Shown: positions 20,775 to 31,365, numbered from the stretch's first letter. The stretch: 64,000 nt of DNA from Pseudoxanthomonas sp. (GCF_002863005.1 NZ_PKDG01000019.1:62001-126000), one strand, 5' to 3'. The notes: generated by a model from the sequence alone, not told the origin. Numbers and translations are program-made.

Positions 20775-21095
20775 TGTAGTGACTCCATCGAAGGGGAACC
20801 CACCGTCCGGGTCAATGGAGGACGGCGCCGGTGAGGGCGGGGTTCCGGGGTTGGGCCTCCCTGCGGCTTCCGTGTCCGAACCCTTCAGCGAAGGGCACCC
20901 CGGCACGGGTTGAGGCAGCAGGTGTGGATTCGTCGGTGTCGCCCGACGTGGGCGGTCCGGCCGGGCAGGCCTGGACGCGAAGCCGCGGGATTATAGCGGG
21001 GTTTGCCCGGTGGCGGCAAACCGGGTGGAGTCGCGGGGAGGGCGCCGGTGGCCCGAGCCGTTCAGCCCGCGCGCCAAATGGGGGATAATCGGCCA
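20775..21095 (-). promoter_or_regulatory. rpsB promoter and long 5' leader; divergent start of map
   Basis: A near-consensus minus-strand promoter is visible: -10 TATAAT at 20995-20990 and -35 TTGCCG at 21019-21014, spacing 18. Transcription would begin near 20983, leaving a leader of about 210 nt before rpsB. Long rpsB leaders in gammaproteobacteria can carry an S2-responsive structure, but I did not fold this one. On the plus strand a GATAAT at 21083-21088 lies 7 bp before the map ATG. No protein gene is supported here. Confidence 0.6.
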
Positions 21096-21872
21096 ATGGC
21101 CATCCAGCTCAAGACCCCCGAAGACCTCGCCCAGATGCGCATCGCCGGCCGCCTCGCCGCCGAGGTGCTGCAGGTGGTCGCCCCGCATGTGAAGCCGGGC
21201 GTGACCACCGCGGAACTGGACCGCATCTGCCACGATCACATCGTCAACGTGCAACAGGCGATTCCCGCCAACGTGGGCTACAAGGGCTTCCCGGCGACGG
21301 TCTGCACCTCGGTCAACAACGTCATCTGCCATGGCATCCCCAGCGAGGGGAAAGTGCTGAAGGACGGCGACATCGTCAACATCGACGTCACCGTCATCAA
21401 GGATGGCTGGCACGGCGATACCAGCCGCATGTACATCGTGGGCACGCCGTCGGTGATGGCCAGGCGCCTGGTGGACGTGACCCGCGAGGCCATGTTCCGC
21501 GGCATCCGCGCGGTGAAGCCGGGCGCCACCCTGGGCGATGTGGGCCACGCGATCCAGCAGTACGCGGAATCCGAGCGCTTCAGCGTGGTGCGCGAGTACT
21601 GCGGCCACGGCATCGGCAAGGTCTACCACGACGAGCCGCAGGTGCTGCACTACGGCCGCCCGGGCGAGGGCGTGGTGTTGAAGCCGGGCATGACCTTCAC
21701 CATCGAGCCGATGATCAACGAGGGTGCGCGCCATACCCGCGTGCTGCCGGACGGCTGGACCGTGGTGACCAAGGACCGCAAGCTCTCGGCGCAGTGGGAA
21801 CATACCGTGGCGGTGACCGAGGATGGCGTCGAGATCCTGACCCGCGTGCCGGGCGACGACAACGACCTGTGA
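21096..21872 (+). CDS. map: methionine aminopeptidase, type I
   Basis: Map removes the initiator Met from nascent cytosolic proteins. All five metal ligands are present at the same numbers as in E. coli: D97, D108, H171, E204 and E235. The substrate-side H79 region (VICHGIPSEG) is also conserved. Length is 258 aa from ATG 21096, with GGGGGA upstream; an in-frame ATG at 21078 would add six residues. It is transcribed divergently from rpsB, and its stop overlaps the glnD GTG. Confidence 0.97.
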   Translation: MAIQLKTPEDLAQMRIAGRLAAEVLQVVAPHVKPGVTTAELDRICHDHIVNVQQAIPANVGYKGFPATVCTSVNNVICHGIPSEGKVLKDGDIVNIDVTVIKDGWHGDTSRMYIVGTPSVMARRLVDVTREAMFRGIRAVKPGATLGDVGHAIQQYAESERFSVVREYCGHGIGKVYHDEPQVLHYGRPGEGVVLKPGMTFTIEPMINEGARHTRVLPDGWTVVTKDRKLSAQWEHTVAVTEDGVEILTRVPGDDNDL

Positions 21873-24511
21873 GTACCCCGACAGCCGCGAACGGACAGGC
21901 GACGCGGCTGCCGGACATCGGCCCGGGCGTTGCCGATGACGCGGCCTGGTCGGCGGCGGCACGCGCGTCGCTGGGCCATACCGATGCCCGGCTGGACAAG
22001 CGCTTCGACCAGGACGACGGCATGGACCGTATCCTCGCGCTGCGTGCGCGGGCGGTCGATCACCTGCTGAAGGATGCGTGGCTGCGCTGCATTCCGCCGG
22101 AGGCGCCGATGGCGTTGTTCGCGGTGGGGGGCTATGGCCGGGGCGAACTGTTTCCGCATTCGGACGTCGACGTGCTGGTCCTGGCGGCGCCCCACGTGCA
22201 GCAGGCGCATCACGGCGCCGTGGCGCGCCTGTTCGCGCTGTTGTGGGACGCCGGACTGCCGATCAGCCACAGCGTGCGCTCGGCGGGCGAATGCACGGCT
22301 GCGGCCGCTGCCGACCAGAGCGTGCTGACCGCGCTCATCGAGGAGCGCCTGATCGTCGGCGAGCCTGTCGACGAAGGGCTGCTGATCGATGCCATCGGCC
22401 CGGCCCGGGTCTGGCCACCGCGGGATTTCTTCGTCGCCAAGCGCGAGGAACTGCGCATCCGCCACGCGCGGTTCGGCGACACCTCCGACAACCTGGAGCC
22501 CAACATCAAGGAAGGCCCGGGCGGCCTGCGCGACCTGCACACCCTCGGCTGGATGGCGCTGCGCACGTTCGGTGTGCGCGATCTCGAGGCGCTGGTGGGA
22601 CTGGGGCATCTGGGCCCGGACGAAGCCGCGGCGCTGGCGCGCGAACGCCGCGCGCTGGGGCGCCTGCGCTACGGCCTGCACCGGGTGGCGAACCGGCCGG
22701 AGGAGCGCCTGCGGTTCGATTACCAGAAGACGCTGGCGCAGCGGCTCGGGTTCGCCGACGACGAGGAAAGCCTCGGCGTCGAGAAGATGATGCAGGGCTT
22801 CTACCGCAGCGCGGCCATCGTGCGCCGCATCAGCGACCGCCTGCTGCAACGCTTCGAGGAGCAGTTCGACGGCGAGGCGCTGCCCGAGCCGCTGGACGGG
22901 CAGTTCGCTCTCCGTCGCGGCTACCTGGCCGCACGTGAAGGCGCCTGGCCGGCGAACGATGTCGGCCAGGTGTTCGCGCTGTTCGCGGTGTGGGCCGCCC
23001 ATCCGCAGGTACGCGGGCTGCATTCGCGCACGGCGCGCGCGCTGGCGGAGTCGCTTCCGAAACTTTCGGCGTATCCCGCCGCCGGCAAGGAACAGCGCGA
23101 TGCCTTCATGGCGTTGCTGCGTGGCCCGCGAGCGGTGGAAACGCTCACCCGCATGGCGCGCCTCGGCGTGCTGGGGCAATGGATTCCCGCGTTCGCGCGC
23201 GTGTCCGGACGCATGCAGTTCGACCTGTTCCATGTCTACACCGTCGACCAGCACACGCTGATGGTGTTGCGGAACATCGCCGCCTTCGCCGCGGGTCGCG
23301 CCGACGAGCGCTTCTCGATCGCGCACGAGGTCTGGCCGCGCCTGCGCAAACCCGAGTTGCTGCTGCTGGCCGGCCTGTTCCACGACATCGCCAAGGGCCG
23401 TGGCGGCGACCATTCGGAACTGGGCGCGGTGGATGCGCGCGAATTCTGTTCCGCCCACGGGCTCAGCGAGGCAGACACCGCCCTGGTGGCGTGGCTGGTG
23501 GAGCAGCACCTGCGCATGTCGGTGACGGCGCAGAAGCAGGACATCTCCGATGCGGACGTGATCCACGCCTTCGCCGCGCTCGTCGAGGACCGCGAGCGCC
23601 TCGACTATCTCTACCTGCTGACCTGCGCCGACATCGCCGGCACCAGCCCGAAGCTGTGGAACGCGTGGAAGGACCGCCTGCTCGCCGACCTGTACTTCGC
23701 CGCCCGCCGCGTGCTGCGCGAAGGCCTGGAGAATCCGGTGGCGGTGGATGAACGACTGGACGAGGCGCGCGGCAGCGTGCGCGCCATGCTGGAACTGCAG
23801 GGCCTGTCCGCGGCGCAGGCAGACGCACTGTTCACCACCATGCCCGAAGAAAGCTTCCTGCGCTTCCGCCCCGAACAACTTGCCTGGCAGACGCATGCGA
23901 TCCGCGGTGCGTCGGCAGGCGAAACGCGCGTGCGTGCGCGCCGCATCGCCGACGATGCCGACGCCATGGAAGTCTTCGTGCATTCGCCCGACAGGGACGG
24001 GCTGTTCGCGGCCATCCTCGCCACCCTGGACCGCATGGGCTTCGCGATCCACCAGGCGCGCGTACTGGTCGGGCCGCAGGGCGCGGTGTTCGACACGTTC
24101 GAAGTGCTGCCGGCCGACGCCTACGCGTCCCGCGATCCGGCCGACATCGAGCGCACCCTCGGCGACGCGTTGGCGCGCCCGCTCGACAGCGTCCGCACCT
24201 CGCGTCGCGCCGTGCCGCGCCAACTCAGGCATTTCCGGTTCGCCCCGCGGATCGAATTCGGCACGACGCCCGATGGGCGCCGTACCATCCTCGGCCTGGT
24301 CGCGCCCGATCGCCCCGGTCTGCTGTCGGATGTGGCCCAGGTGCTGCGCCGGCAAGGCCTGCGCGTGCACGATGCGCGTATCGCGACGTTCGGCGAGCGC
24401 GCAGAGGACGTGTTCCAGATCACCGACGAGCACGACCAGCCGCTGAACGACGCCGCTTTGCAGGACGCGCTGCGCGACGCGTTGCGCGCCGGCCTCGAGA
24501 CTCCCCCCTGA
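21869..24511 (+). CDS. glnD: bifunctional uridylyltransferase/uridylyl-removing enzyme GlnD
   Basis: GlnD senses glutamine and uridylylates or deuridylylates PII, controlling glutamine synthetase. Length is 880 aa. The nucleotidyltransferase motif [19 protein letters not shown] lies near residues 86-104, the HD hydrolase motif [17 protein letters not shown] is central, and two C-terminal ACT domains follow ([20 protein letters not shown] and [17 protein letters not shown]). The start is GTG 21869, which overlaps the map stop as GTGA; upstream in-frame codons lie inside map and are not conserved. Confidence 0.96.
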   Translation: MSTPTAANGQATRLPDIGPGVADDAAWSAAARASLGHTDARLDKRFDQDDGMDRILALRARAVDHLLKDAWLRCIPPEAPMALFAVGGYGRGELFPHSDVDVLVLAAPHVQQAHHGAVARLFALLWDAGLPISHSVRSAGECTAAAAADQSVLTALIEERLIVGEPVDEGLLIDAIGPARVWPPRDFFVAKREELRIRHARFGDTSDNLEPNIKEGPGGLRDLHTLGWMALRTFGVRDLEALVGLGHLGPDEAAALARERRALGRLRYGLHRVANRPEERLRFDYQKTLAQRLGFADDEESLGVEKMMQGFYRSAAIVRRISDRLLQRFEEQFDGEALPEPLDGQFALRRGYLAAREGAWPANDVGQVFALFAVWAAHPQVRGLHSRTARALAESLPKLSAYPAAGKEQRDAFMALLRGPRAVETLTRMARLGVLGQWIPAFARVSGRMQFDLFHVYTVDQHTLMVLRNIAAFAAGRADERFSIAHEVWPRLRKPELLLLAGLFHDIAKGRGGDHSELGAVDAREFCSAHGLSEADTALVAWLVEQHLRMSVTAQKQDISDADVIHAFAALVEDRERLDYLYLLTCADIAGTSPKLWNAWKDRLLADLYFAARRVLREGLENPVAVDERLDEARGSVRAMLELQGLSAAQADALFTTMPEESFLRFRPEQLAWQTHAIRGASAGETRVRARRIADDADAMEVFVHSPDRDGLFAAILATLDRMGFAIHQARVLVGPQGAVFDTFEVLPADAYASRDPADIERTLGDALARPLDSVRTSRRAVPRQLRHFRFAPRIEFGTTPDGRRTILGLVAPDRPGLLSDVAQVLRRQGLRVHDARIATFGERAEDVFQITDEHDQPLNDAALQDALRDALRAGLETPP

Positions 24512-24533
24512 CACGTATCCGGTAGACCGTTCG

Positions 24534-25385
24534 ATGACCCGTAAAGCCAGCAAGACCGAAGAACTGAAGTCCACCATCGAGAGCGCCTTCGAGCGCCGCG
24601 CCGAACTGACCCCCGCCGAGATCGAGGGCTCCACCCGCACTGCCGTCGAGCTGGCCATCGAAGGCCTCGAAGCCGGCAAGCTGCGCGTGGCCGAGCCCGA
24701 CGGCAAGGGCGGGTGGAAGGTCAACGAGTGGCTGAAGAAGGCCGTGCTGCTGTATTTCCGCGTCAACGAGATGGAGTTGGTCGAGGCCTATCCCGCGCCG
24801 TTCTGGGACAAGGTCGAAGCGCGCTTCGGCGCGTTCGACGAGAACGACTTCCGCAAGCTCGGCGTGCGCGTCGTGCCGGGCGCCATCGCCCGTCGCGGCA
24901 CGTACTTCGGCAAGGACGTGGTGCTGATGCCGAGCTTCGTCAACATCGGCGCGTACGTGGGCGAGGGCACCATGGTGGACACCTGGGCCACCGTGGGGTC
25001 GTGTGCGCAGATCGGCAAGCACTGCCATCTGTCCGGCGGCGCCGGTATCGGCGGCGTGCTCGAACCGCTGCAGGCCAGCCCGACGATCATCGAAGACCAC
25101 TGCTTCATCGGTGCGCGATCGGAAGTCGTCGAAGGCGTGGTGATCGGGCACCACAGCGTGATCGGCATGGGCGTGTTCATCGGCCAGTCCACGCGCATCT
25201 ACAACCGCGCCACCAAGGAAATCACTTACGGCTACGTGCCGCCGGGCAGCGTCGTCGTCTCCGGCTCGCTGCCGGCCGGCGATGGGTCGCATTCGCTGTA
25301 CTGCGCCGTGATCGTCAAGCAGGTCGACGAGAAGACGCGCAGCAAGACCAGCGTCAACGAGCTGTTGCGTGGCCTGGCGGACTGA
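24534..25385 (+). CDS. dapD: 2,3,4,5-tetrahydropyridine-2,6-dicarboxylate N-succinyltransferase
   Basis: DapD transfers succinyl from succinyl-CoA to tetrahydrodipicolinate in the succinylase branch of lysine/diaminopimelate synthesis. After an N-terminal helical domain, the left-handed beta-helix of hexapeptide repeats is visible ([50 protein letters not shown]). Length is 283 aa. It lies 22 bp after glnD and 3 bp before the ArsC-like gene, with dapE next, so two steps of one pathway are clustered. Confidence 0.96.
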   Translation: MTRKASKTEELKSTIESAFERRAELTPAEIEGSTRTAVELAIEGLEAGKLRVAEPDGKGGWKVNEWLKKAVLLYFRVNEMELVEAYPAPFWDKVEARFGAFDENDFRKLGVRVVPGAIARRGTYFGKDVVLMPSFVNIGAYVGEGTMVDTWATVGSCAQIGKHCHLSGGAGIGGVLEPLQASPTIIEDHCFIGARSEVVEGVVIGHHSVIGMGVFIGQSTRIYNRATKEITYGYVPPGSVVVSGSLPAGDGSHSLYCAVIVKQVDEKTRSKTSVNELLRGLAD

Positions 25386-25388
25386 TCG

Positions 25389-25751
25389 ATGACGACGACG
25401 CTTTATGGCCTGAAGAACTGCGATACCTGCAAGAAGGCGACGAAGTGGCTGGCCCGCTTCGGCGTCGCGCATGAATTCATCGACTACCGCGACAACCGGC
25501 AGGCGCCGGAGACGCTGAAGGAATGGGCGGAGAAAGCGGGGGGCTGGGACGCGCTGATCAACAAGTCGTCGACCACGTGGCGGCAGTTACCCGAGAACCG
25601 CAAGTCACCGGGCTCCGATGCGGAATGGAAGCTCTTGTTGAAGGAGTATCCGCAACTGATCCGTCGCCCCGTCGTCATCGGCGGCATGGCGGGTTTTTCA
25701 CAGGGTTTCAGCGACAATGGTTTCAAGAAGCAGTTCGGAGCCGGGTCGTGA
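25389..25751 (+). CDS. ArsC/Spx-family thioredoxin-fold protein (YffB-like)
   Basis: A 120-residue ArsC-fold protein starts [20 protein letters not shown], with a CxxC at residues 11 and 14. It lacks the arsenate reductase catalytic context and matches the YffB group, proposed to be a glutathione-dependent thiol reductase. In E. coli the homologue also precedes dapE, so this neighbourhood is conserved, although no link to diaminopimelate synthesis is proven. Its TGA stop overlaps the dapE GTG by four bases. Confidence 0.88.
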   Translation: MTTTLYGLKNCDTCKKATKWLARFGVAHEFIDYRDNRQAPETLKEWAEKAGGWDALINKSSTTWRQLPENRKSPGSDAEWKLLLKEYPQLIRRPVVIGGMAGFSQGFSDNGFKKQFGAGS

Positions 25752-26893
25752 GCGATGTCGTCGAGCTTTCCAGCGAACTGATCCGCCGCCATTCGGTGAC
25801 GCCGGATGACGCAGGGTGCCAGCACGTGCTGGCGACGCGTCTGGTGCAATGGGGGTTTCAGTGCGAACACCTGCGCTTCGGCGATACCGACAATCTATGG
25901 GCGACGCACGGAACCGGCTCACCGGTGCTGGTGCTGCTCGGACATACCGACGTGGTGCCGCCGGGTCCGCTGTCTGCCTGGACCAGTGATCCCTTCGTGC
26001 CGACCGTGCGCGAGGGCGTGCTCTACGGGCGCGGCACCGCCGACATGAAATGCAGCGTGGCCGCATGCACGATCGCGCTGGAACGTTTCGTCGATGCGCA
26101 TCCCGACCATCCGGGCACGGTCGCCCTGCTGGTCACGTCGGACGAGGAGGGGCCCGCGCACGACGGGGTGAAGAAAGTCGCCGAGCTGTTCCGCGAACGC
26201 GGGCAGCGCATCGACTGGTGCATCACCGGCGAGCCGTCTTCGAAGGAAACGCTGGGTGACCTGCTGCGCGTGGGTCGTCGCGGCACGCTGACCGGTACCT
26301 TGAACGTTCACGGCGTGCAGGGCCACGTGGCGTATCCGCACAAGGCGCTCAACCCCATCCACAAGGCCCTGCCTGCGCTGGACGAGCTGGCCGCGCGCCA
26401 GTGGGACGAAGGCTACGAAACCTTTCCGCCGACCAGCCTGCAGATTTCCAACATCAACGCCGGTACCGGTGCCAGCAACGTCATCCCGGGCGAGCTGCAG
26501 GTGGTGTTCAACCTGCGCTTCAATCCCAGCTGGACAGCGGAAGGGCTGGAACGGGAGATCGAGGGCATCCTCCGCCGCCATGGCGTGGATTACAGCATCC
26601 AGTGGCTGCGCGGCGGCGAACCCTTCTATACGCCGGAAGGCCATCTGCGTGCGACCGCGCGCGCAGTGCTGGGCGAGTTCGTCGGCGCGCCGCCGGAGGA
26701 AAGCACCGCGGGCGGCACGTCGGACGCCCGCTTCATCGCGCCGCTGGGCGCCGAGTGCATCGAGGTGGGACCGGTCAACGCCAGCATCCACAAGGTCGAC
26801 GAGAACATCCGCGTGACGGATCTCGAGGCACTGCCCGGCCTGTACCAGAAGCTGCTCGAGCGGCTGATGCTGCCGGTCCGCACGGATTCGTAG
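25748..26893 (+). CDS. dapE: succinyl-diaminopimelate desuccinylase
   Basis: DapE is a di-zinc M20 hydrolase that releases LL-diaminopimelate from its N-succinyl form. Metal-site motifs are visible: [31 protein letters not shown] and the C-terminal SIHKVDENI with its His ligand. Length is 381 aa from GTG 25748, which is overlapped by the preceding stop (GTGA). The gene's own stop, TAG 26891-26893, is also the first three bases of a 29-bp inverted repeat. Confidence 0.96.
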   Translation: MSDVVELSSELIRRHSVTPDDAGCQHVLATRLVQWGFQCEHLRFGDTDNLWATHGTGSPVLVLLGHTDVVPPGPLSAWTSDPFVPTVREGVLYGRGTADMKCSVAACTIALERFVDAHPDHPGTVALLVTSDEEGPAHDGVKKVAELFRERGQRIDWCITGEPSSKETLGDLLRVGRRGTLTGTLNVHGVQGHVAYPHKALNPIHKALPALDELAARQWDEGYETFPPTSLQISNINAGTGASNVIPGELQVVFNLRFNPSWTAEGLEREIEGILRRHGVDYSIQWLRGGEPFYTPEGHLRATARAVLGEFVGAPPEESTAGGTSDARFIAPLGAECIEVGPVNASIHKVDENIRVTDLEALPGLYQKLLERLMLPVRTDS

Positions 26894-26959
26894 GAGCGCC
26901 CTCGGGCGCGATGCTCTTCCACCTATTCCTGAAGAGCATCGCGCCCGAGGGCGCTCCTA
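26891..26959. repeat. REP-type palindrome, perfect 29-bp inverted repeat, at the dapE stop
   Basis: Arms 26891-26919 and 26931-26959 are exact inverted copies around an 11-bp loop. Each arm begins TAGGAGCGCCCTCGGGCGCG, itself a small palindrome. The 5' arm supplies the dapE stop codon. In RNA this makes a very stable hairpin that could end or stabilise the dapE message. It is a relative, by its TAGGAGCG head, of the repeats at 45743-45895 and 63231-63296. Confidence 0.93.
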
Positions 26960-26999
26960 CAGGAAAGCGGGTGGTTGCAGGCGCAACTTTTCGCAGGAC

Positions 27000-27029
27000 T
27001 TGCCAAGGTCCGGGTGAAGCGGTTACGGT
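27000..27029 (+). promoter_or_regulatory. candidate promoter of the asnB leader
   Basis: TTGCCA (27000-27005) and TACGGT (27024-27029) are spaced 18 bp and would place the transcript start at or just before the ATG of the leader peptide at 27036. The -10 is weak. If correct, the leader peptide mRNA is leaderless or nearly so. Confidence 0.4.
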
Positions 27030-27035
27030 CGCCCC

Positions 27036-27119
27036 ATGCCTTTTCGCGCCGCCATCAATTACAACCGCAACAACCTGCGTCCGAACAATGGGGCGCGGGC
27101 GATGCGGCTCTGCGACTAG
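27036..27119 (+). CDS. asparagine-rich leader peptide of asnB (attenuator peptide)
   Basis: A 27-codon ORF begins MPFRAAINYNRNNLRPNNG and ends in TAG at 27117-27119. Six of its codons are Asn (AAT or AAC), clustered between 27057 and 27096 as N, N, NN and NN. It lies just upstream of a terminator and of asnB. Known amino-acid leader peptides (His, Leu, Thr, Trp and others) use clustered cognate codons to stall the ribosome when the charged tRNA is scarce. By analogy this one senses Asn-tRNA. No clear Shine-Dalgarno sequence precedes the ATG. Confidence 0.82.
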   Translation: MPFRAAINYNRNNLRPNNGARAMRLCD

Positions 27120-27173
27120 GCAAAGAAAGACCTGCCGGATTCCAGAAACCCGCATCGCGAGATGCGGGTTTCT
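27048..27173 (+). terminator. ribosome-mediated transcription attenuator before asnB
   Basis: The terminator is a 13-bp stem (27144-27156 with 27161-27173) with a GCGA loop and a downstream TCGTTTC. A competing antiterminator pairs GCGATGCGG (27099-27107) with CCGCATCGC (27150-27158), nine perfect base pairs that destroy the terminator's 5' arm. A protector pairs GCCGCCATC (27048-27056) with GATGCGGC (27101-27108) with one bulge. A ribosome stalled on the Asn codons would mask the protector and favour the antiterminator. A ribosome at the stop codon would cover segment 2 and let the terminator form. Confidence 0.82.
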
Positions 27174-27219
27174 TCGTTTCAGGCCCCCGATTCCGAACCC
27201 CACCCAGGAGCTTCCACCC

Positions 27220-28923
27220 ATGTGTTCCATCTTCGGCATCTTCGGGCTGCAGCCCGGCGACGACATCGCGGCGCTGCGACGGCAGTCCCTCGAGCTTTCC
27301 CAGAAGCAGCGCCACCGTGGGCCGGACTGGAGTGGCGTCTACCACGACGACGGCGCGATCCTGGTGCACGAGCGCCTGGCCATCGTCGATCCGGCCGGCG
27401 GATCGCAACCGCTGCGCTCGGCCGATGGCGCGCTGGTGCTGGCGGTCAACGGCGAGATCTACAACCACCGAGAGTTGAAGGGCGAACTGGCGCAGGACTA
27501 CGCCTTCCAGACCGGTTCGGACTGCGAGGTCATCAACGCGCTGTATCGCGAAGATGCGCCGTCCTCCTTCCTCAACCGCCTCAACGGCATCTTCGCGTTC
27601 GCACTGTGGGACCGTGCGACGGGACGTGCGTTGATCGCACGCGACCCGATCGGCGTCTGCCCGCTGTACTGGGGCCATGATCGCGAAGGTCGCCTGTGCG
27701 TGGCCTCGGAGATGAAGGCGCTGGCGCCGATCTGCGCGGACGTGGCGCAGTTTCCGCCCGGTCATTACTACGACACCGCCACGCGGGAACTGGTGAAGTA
27801 CTACGAGAAGCCCTGGCGCGACTACGCCGCCGTCGAAGGCGTACAGGTGCCCAGGGAAGAACTGCGCGAAGCCTTCGAGCGTGCCGTGCACCGGCAGTTG
27901 ATGACCGACGTGCCGTACGGTGTATTGCTCTCCGGCGGACTGGATTCGTCGCTGGTCGCGGCGGTCGCCGCGCGCTACGCACGCCATCGCATCGAGGACG
28001 ACGACACGACGGAAGCGTGGTGGCCGCGCCTGCATTCCTTCGCCATCGGCCTGGACGGGTCGCCCGACCTGGCCGCGGCTGAGGTGGCGGCGAAGGCGCT
28101 GGGCACGGTGCACCACGGTTTCACCTACACGTTCCAGGAGGGGCTGGATGCCATCCCCGAGGTGATCCGCCATATCGAGACCTACGACGTCACCACCATC
28201 CGTGCGTCTACGCCGATGTACCTGTTGGCGCGGCGGATCAAGGCGATGGGGGTGAAGATGGTGCTGTCGGGCGAGGGCAGCGACGAGATCTTCGGCGGCT
28301 ACCTGTACTTCCACAAGGCGCCGAATGCGAGGGAATTCCATGAAGAGTTGGTGCGCAAGCTGGACGCGCTGCACAACTACGACTGCCTGCGCGCCAACAA
28401 ATCGATGATGGCGTGGGGTGTGGAGCCGCGCGTGCCGTTCCTGGACGTCGAGTTCCTCGACGTGGCGATGAAGATGGACGCTGCGCACAAGATGATCGAC
28501 AAGACGAGCCAGGGCGCAAAGCGCATGGAGAAAGGTGTGCTGCGCGAGGCGTTCGATGGCTATCTGCCGGAATCGATCCTGTGGCGGCAGAAGGAGCAGT
28601 TCAGCGATGGCGTCGGCTATGGCTGGATCGACGGGTTGAAGGCGCATGCGGAAGCGCAGGTTAGCGATCGCGAACTGGCGGCGGCCGACAAGCGCTTCCC
28701 GGTGAACCCGCCGCAGACCAAGGAAGCCTATTTCTACCGCACGCTGTTCGAGCAGCACTATCCGGGCCAGGCCTGCGCCGAGACGGTGCCGGGCGGCAAA
28801 TCGATCGCGTGTTCGTCGCCGGCCGCCATCGCCTGGGACGCCAGCTTCGCGAAGATGGCGGATCCTTCCGGTCGCGCCGTCGCCGGCGTGCATGCATCCG
28901 CGCTGCAGGCGACGACGACATGA
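27220..28923 (+). CDS. asnB: asparagine synthetase B (glutamine-hydrolysing)
   Basis: AsnB makes asparagine from aspartate, glutamine and ATP. Cys2 (MCSIFGIFG) is the N-terminal nucleophile of the glutaminase domain, with RLAIVDPAGGSQPL and NGEIYNHREL as further conserved blocks. The synthetase domain has the ATP pyrophosphatase loop SGGLDSS at residues 238-244 and the GEGSDEIFGGYLYFHKAP segment. Length is 567 aa. AGGAG at 27206-27210 supports ATG 27220. The attenuator immediately upstream implies control by Asn-tRNA supply. Confidence 0.97.
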   Translation: MCSIFGIFGLQPGDDIAALRRQSLELSQKQRHRGPDWSGVYHDDGAILVHERLAIVDPAGGSQPLRSADGALVLAVNGEIYNHRELKGELAQDYAFQTGSDCEVINALYREDAPSSFLNRLNGIFAFALWDRATGRALIARDPIGVCPLYWGHDREGRLCVASEMKALAPICADVAQFPPGHYYDTATRELVKYYEKPWRDYAAVEGVQVPREELREAFERAVHRQLMTDVPYGVLLSGGLDSSLVAAVAARYARHRIEDDDTTEAWWPRLHSFAIGLDGSPDLAAAEVAAKALGTVHHGFTYTFQEGLDAIPEVIRHIETYDVTTIRASTPMYLLARRIKAMGVKMVLSGEGSDEIFGGYLYFHKAPNAREFHEELVRKLDALHNYDCLRANKSMMAWGVEPRVPFLDVEFLDVAMKMDAAHKMIDKTSQGAKRMEKGVLREAFDGYLPESILWRQKEQFSDGVGYGWIDGLKAHAEAQVSDRELAAADKRFPVNPPQTKEAYFYRTLFEQHYPGQACAETVPGGKSIACSSPAAIAWDASFAKMADPSGRAVAGVHASALQATTT

Positions 28924-28959
28924 CACGGTCCGCCAGCAGGGGCTGGCGGTGCCGGATCA

Positions 28960-31365
28960 CTACCTGGGCTGAGCGTTGGCGGGCCGCAGCGTGAGCGTGT
29001 GGGTCGCGTCGCCCGGCAGGAAGGGTGTCGGCCTGCCGTGCACCCAATCGTCATGGCCCGCGCCCCAGAACGGCGACATCGGGTGGCCACTCTGGCCGCC
29101 GGGCATGTGGATGATGCCGTCCGCCTCATGGCCGGGCGAGACCACCATGCGTTCCGACGCGCCGAACGCGGGACCCTGCACGCGCGGCATGGCGCCGTCG
29201 CCTGCCAGCGGTTCGCCCGGCATGCAAAGTTTCTTGAGGAAGCCGGGCAGCGCGTTGGCCAGCGGGTGGCAGATCTTCGCGGTGTTGCGCTCGCCCCAGC
29301 GGCGTTCTGCCAGCGGTCCCTGCTCGGCCAGGTCGTCGCGGACTTCCTTCGCGGCGTCTTCCAGCAATGCATCCCACGTTGCGTAGCGGCGCGACAGCAG
29401 GTGCAGGGGGCGCTGCTGCAAAAGCGGCCACACCACGCCCTCCAGCTGCGGCAGGTCGGGCATGATGAAGTCGTCGCCCAGCGTGGCCTGCGCAGGCGCG
29501 GTCAGGCCGTCGGCTATGCGTGCGTGCACCGCCAGTCGCCAGGCGCGGACCACGCGGTAGCTGACCGAATCGGTGCTGGCGCGTCCTTCCCAGGTCTTGC
29601 CTGCCTCGGCGAGCGCCTTGATGGACGAACTGGCCGGCAACCGTTTCGCTTCGTCCTGCAGCAGCCGCCACCAGCGTTCGAGGAACACAGCACGGTCGTC
29701 CAGCTGGATCGACAGAAGGTCGCGTTCGGTGAAGCGTTCCTTCGCCATCAGGCCGTCACGGATCTGCTTTGCGCGCGCACCCAGCGCATAGCCGCCATCG
29801 CCGACGCGGTCGAGCGCTTCGCCGTCCAGCACGCGCGCATTCGCCGTCCACAGGCGATGGTTGGCGGGGGCAGTCAGTACGGGCGTGAGCTGGCGCGAGA
29901 TCGCCCATGGCGTGCACGTCGGTGCACCCGATGTGGTCCTGTCGCCTGTCATTGGGCCGCCTGCTTCCAGGGGCGACGGGCAGGCGCCGGCGCGCGACGG
30001 CAGCGGACCCAGGATGCGCCACGCGATGCGGCCGTTGTGGTCGGCGATCACCAGGTTCTGTGCCGGCGTGGCGGTCCGTTGCGCGACCGACAAGGCCGCT
30101 GACAGGTCGCCCGCGCGTGCGAAATCGGCGAGGCCGAAATTCAGTGCGCCCGGCTGGTGCGCCACCCAGCGCAGCGCCAGCGCAGGCTGCCTGCCGCGTG
30201 CCGGATGGATGAGCGGACCGTAGCGCGTGTCCTGCACGTCGAGCGTGACCGGGTCGGCGCCGGCCACACGGATCGTTTCGGCGTGGTGCTCGACCGCATC
30301 GCAGGTGCCGGGTGCGGCATCCTTCCCGCAGGGCGTCACCGGGTACCAGTCGGCGGTATCCGCGTAGCTGTTGGTGAAGCCCCACGCCACATGGCCGTTG
30401 CTGCCTACGATGATGGCCGGCAGGCCGGGCAGGCTGAAGCCGGACACGTCCACGCGGCCGCCCGGGGCGCGCGGATCCGGATAGCGCAGGCGCACGCGGA
30501 ACCAGATGTTCGGCGCACGCAGGCCCAGGTGCATGTCATCGGCGACGATGGCACGGCCATCGGCGGTCAGCGCGCCGGCGACCGCCCAGTTGTTGCTGCC
30601 CGGCGTGCCCTTGTCGGCGAGCCGTTGGTGCGCGTCGGTCTTCGGCATCGGCAGCGTGCGCAGATCGACCTCGTCTGCCGTCGGCAGCGCCGCGTTGCCG
30701 CGCGGCTGTCCATACAGCGGCGCGTCCCATTCCGTGCCGTCGTGCGCGAGCAGCCCGAAGAGCCCCGAAGGCACCTGCTGGCGAAGCTGCCAGAGAGCCA
30801 GTTCACGCAGGTTCTCCGAGTCCTGCAGGTCGAAGTACATCGCATACCCGGCCAGCGCAGAGTCTGCCACCTCCCATGGGCGCGGTGCCTGCCGCAGCAG
30901 CAGATAGGGCCAGGGACGCGCGCGCAGATCGCCCAGCCCGGCGTTGACGCCGCGCGCATACGCTTCGAGCTGCGGCAGGCGGTCGCCGGCGAAATCCTCC
31001 AGGTGTTCGGTCACGCGTGCGCGCATGCGATGCATGCGTCGTTCCTTGTCCATCGGCAGGGCGATCGCGCCGAACAGCTCCGACAGCTCACCTGCGGAGC
31101 TGCGCCGCATGAGGTCCATTTCGAAGTAGCGTTCCTGCGCGTGCACGTAGCCGAGTGCGCGCACCGCATCGGTTTCGCTGGCGGCCTCGATGGTGACCAC
31201 GCCCAGTGCATCGCGCTGGATCGCCACCGGCGCGGACAGGTCGGCCAGCGGCTGCTCGCCATCGAGATGCGCCAGGCTTCCCCGAAGCGACCACCATGCC
31301 GCCAGCACCGCCGGAACCACCAGGGCCAACAACAGCAGCGCGATGCGCCGGGTCCACTTCAGCAT
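28960..31365 (-). CDS. penicillin acylase family protein (Ntn hydrolase)
   Basis: This is an 801-residue member of the penicillin G acylase/AHL acylase family, which is self-cleaved to expose an N-terminal Ser. The predicted nucleophile is Ser257 in [10 protein letters not shown], after a spacer region. An N-terminal hydrophobic segment ([19 protein letters not shown]) acts as a signal or anchor, so the enzyme works in the periplasm. Substrates may be N-acyl homoserine lactones, acylated amino acids or beta-lactams; the sequence does not decide. ATG 31365 has an AAGGA site. It diverges from the bacterioferritin gene. Confidence 0.9.
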   Translation of the reverse strand: MLKWTRRIALLLLALVVPAVLAAWWSLRGSLAHLDGEQPLADLSAPVAIQRDALGVVTIEAASETDAVRALGYVHAQERYFEMDLMRRSSAGELSELFGAIALPMDKERRMHRMRARVTEHLEDFAGDRLPQLEAYARGVNAGLGDLRARPWPYLLLRQAPRPWEVADSALAGYAMYFDLQDSENLRELALWQLRQQVPSGLFGLLAHDGTEWDAPLYGQPRGNAALPTADEVDLRTLPMPKTDAHQRLADKGTPGSNNWAVAGALTADGRAIVADDMHLGLRAPNIWFRVRLRYPDPRAPGGRVDVSGFSLPGLPAIIVGSNGHVAWGFTNSYADTADWYPVTPCGKDAAPGTCDAVEHHAETIRVAGADPVTLDVQDTRYGPLIHPARGRQPALALRWVAHQPGALNFGLADFARAGDLSAALSVAQRTATPAQNLVIADHNGRIAWRILGPLPSRAGACPSPLEAGGPMTGDRTTSGAPTCTPWAISRQLTPVLTAPANHRLWTANARVLDGEALDRVGDGGYALGARAKQIRDGLMAKERFTERDLLSIQLDDRAVFLERWWRLLQDEAKRLPASSSIKALAEAGKTWEGRASTDSVSYRVVRAWRLAVHARIADGLTAPAQATLGDDFIMPDLPQLEGVVWPLLQQRPLHLLSRRYATWDALLEDAAKEVRDDLAEQGPLAERRWGERNTAKICHPLANALPGFLKKLCMPGEPLAGDGAMPRVQGPAFGASERMVVSPGHEADGIIHMPGGQSGHPMSPFWGAGHDDWVHGRPTPFLPGDATHTLTLRPANAQPR

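Noticed and set aside
21650-24766. A 1038-codon minus-strand open frame opposite map, glnD and dapD
   Set aside because: It spans three well-supported plus-strand genes, has no plausible start or domain, and shows the Arg/Ala/His composition of antisense GC-rich frames.
26891-26959. Inverted repeat after dapE as a transposon end or attachment site
   Set aside because: No transposase gene, target-site duplication or second copy flanks a gene here. The arm head is shared with other REP units in the window.
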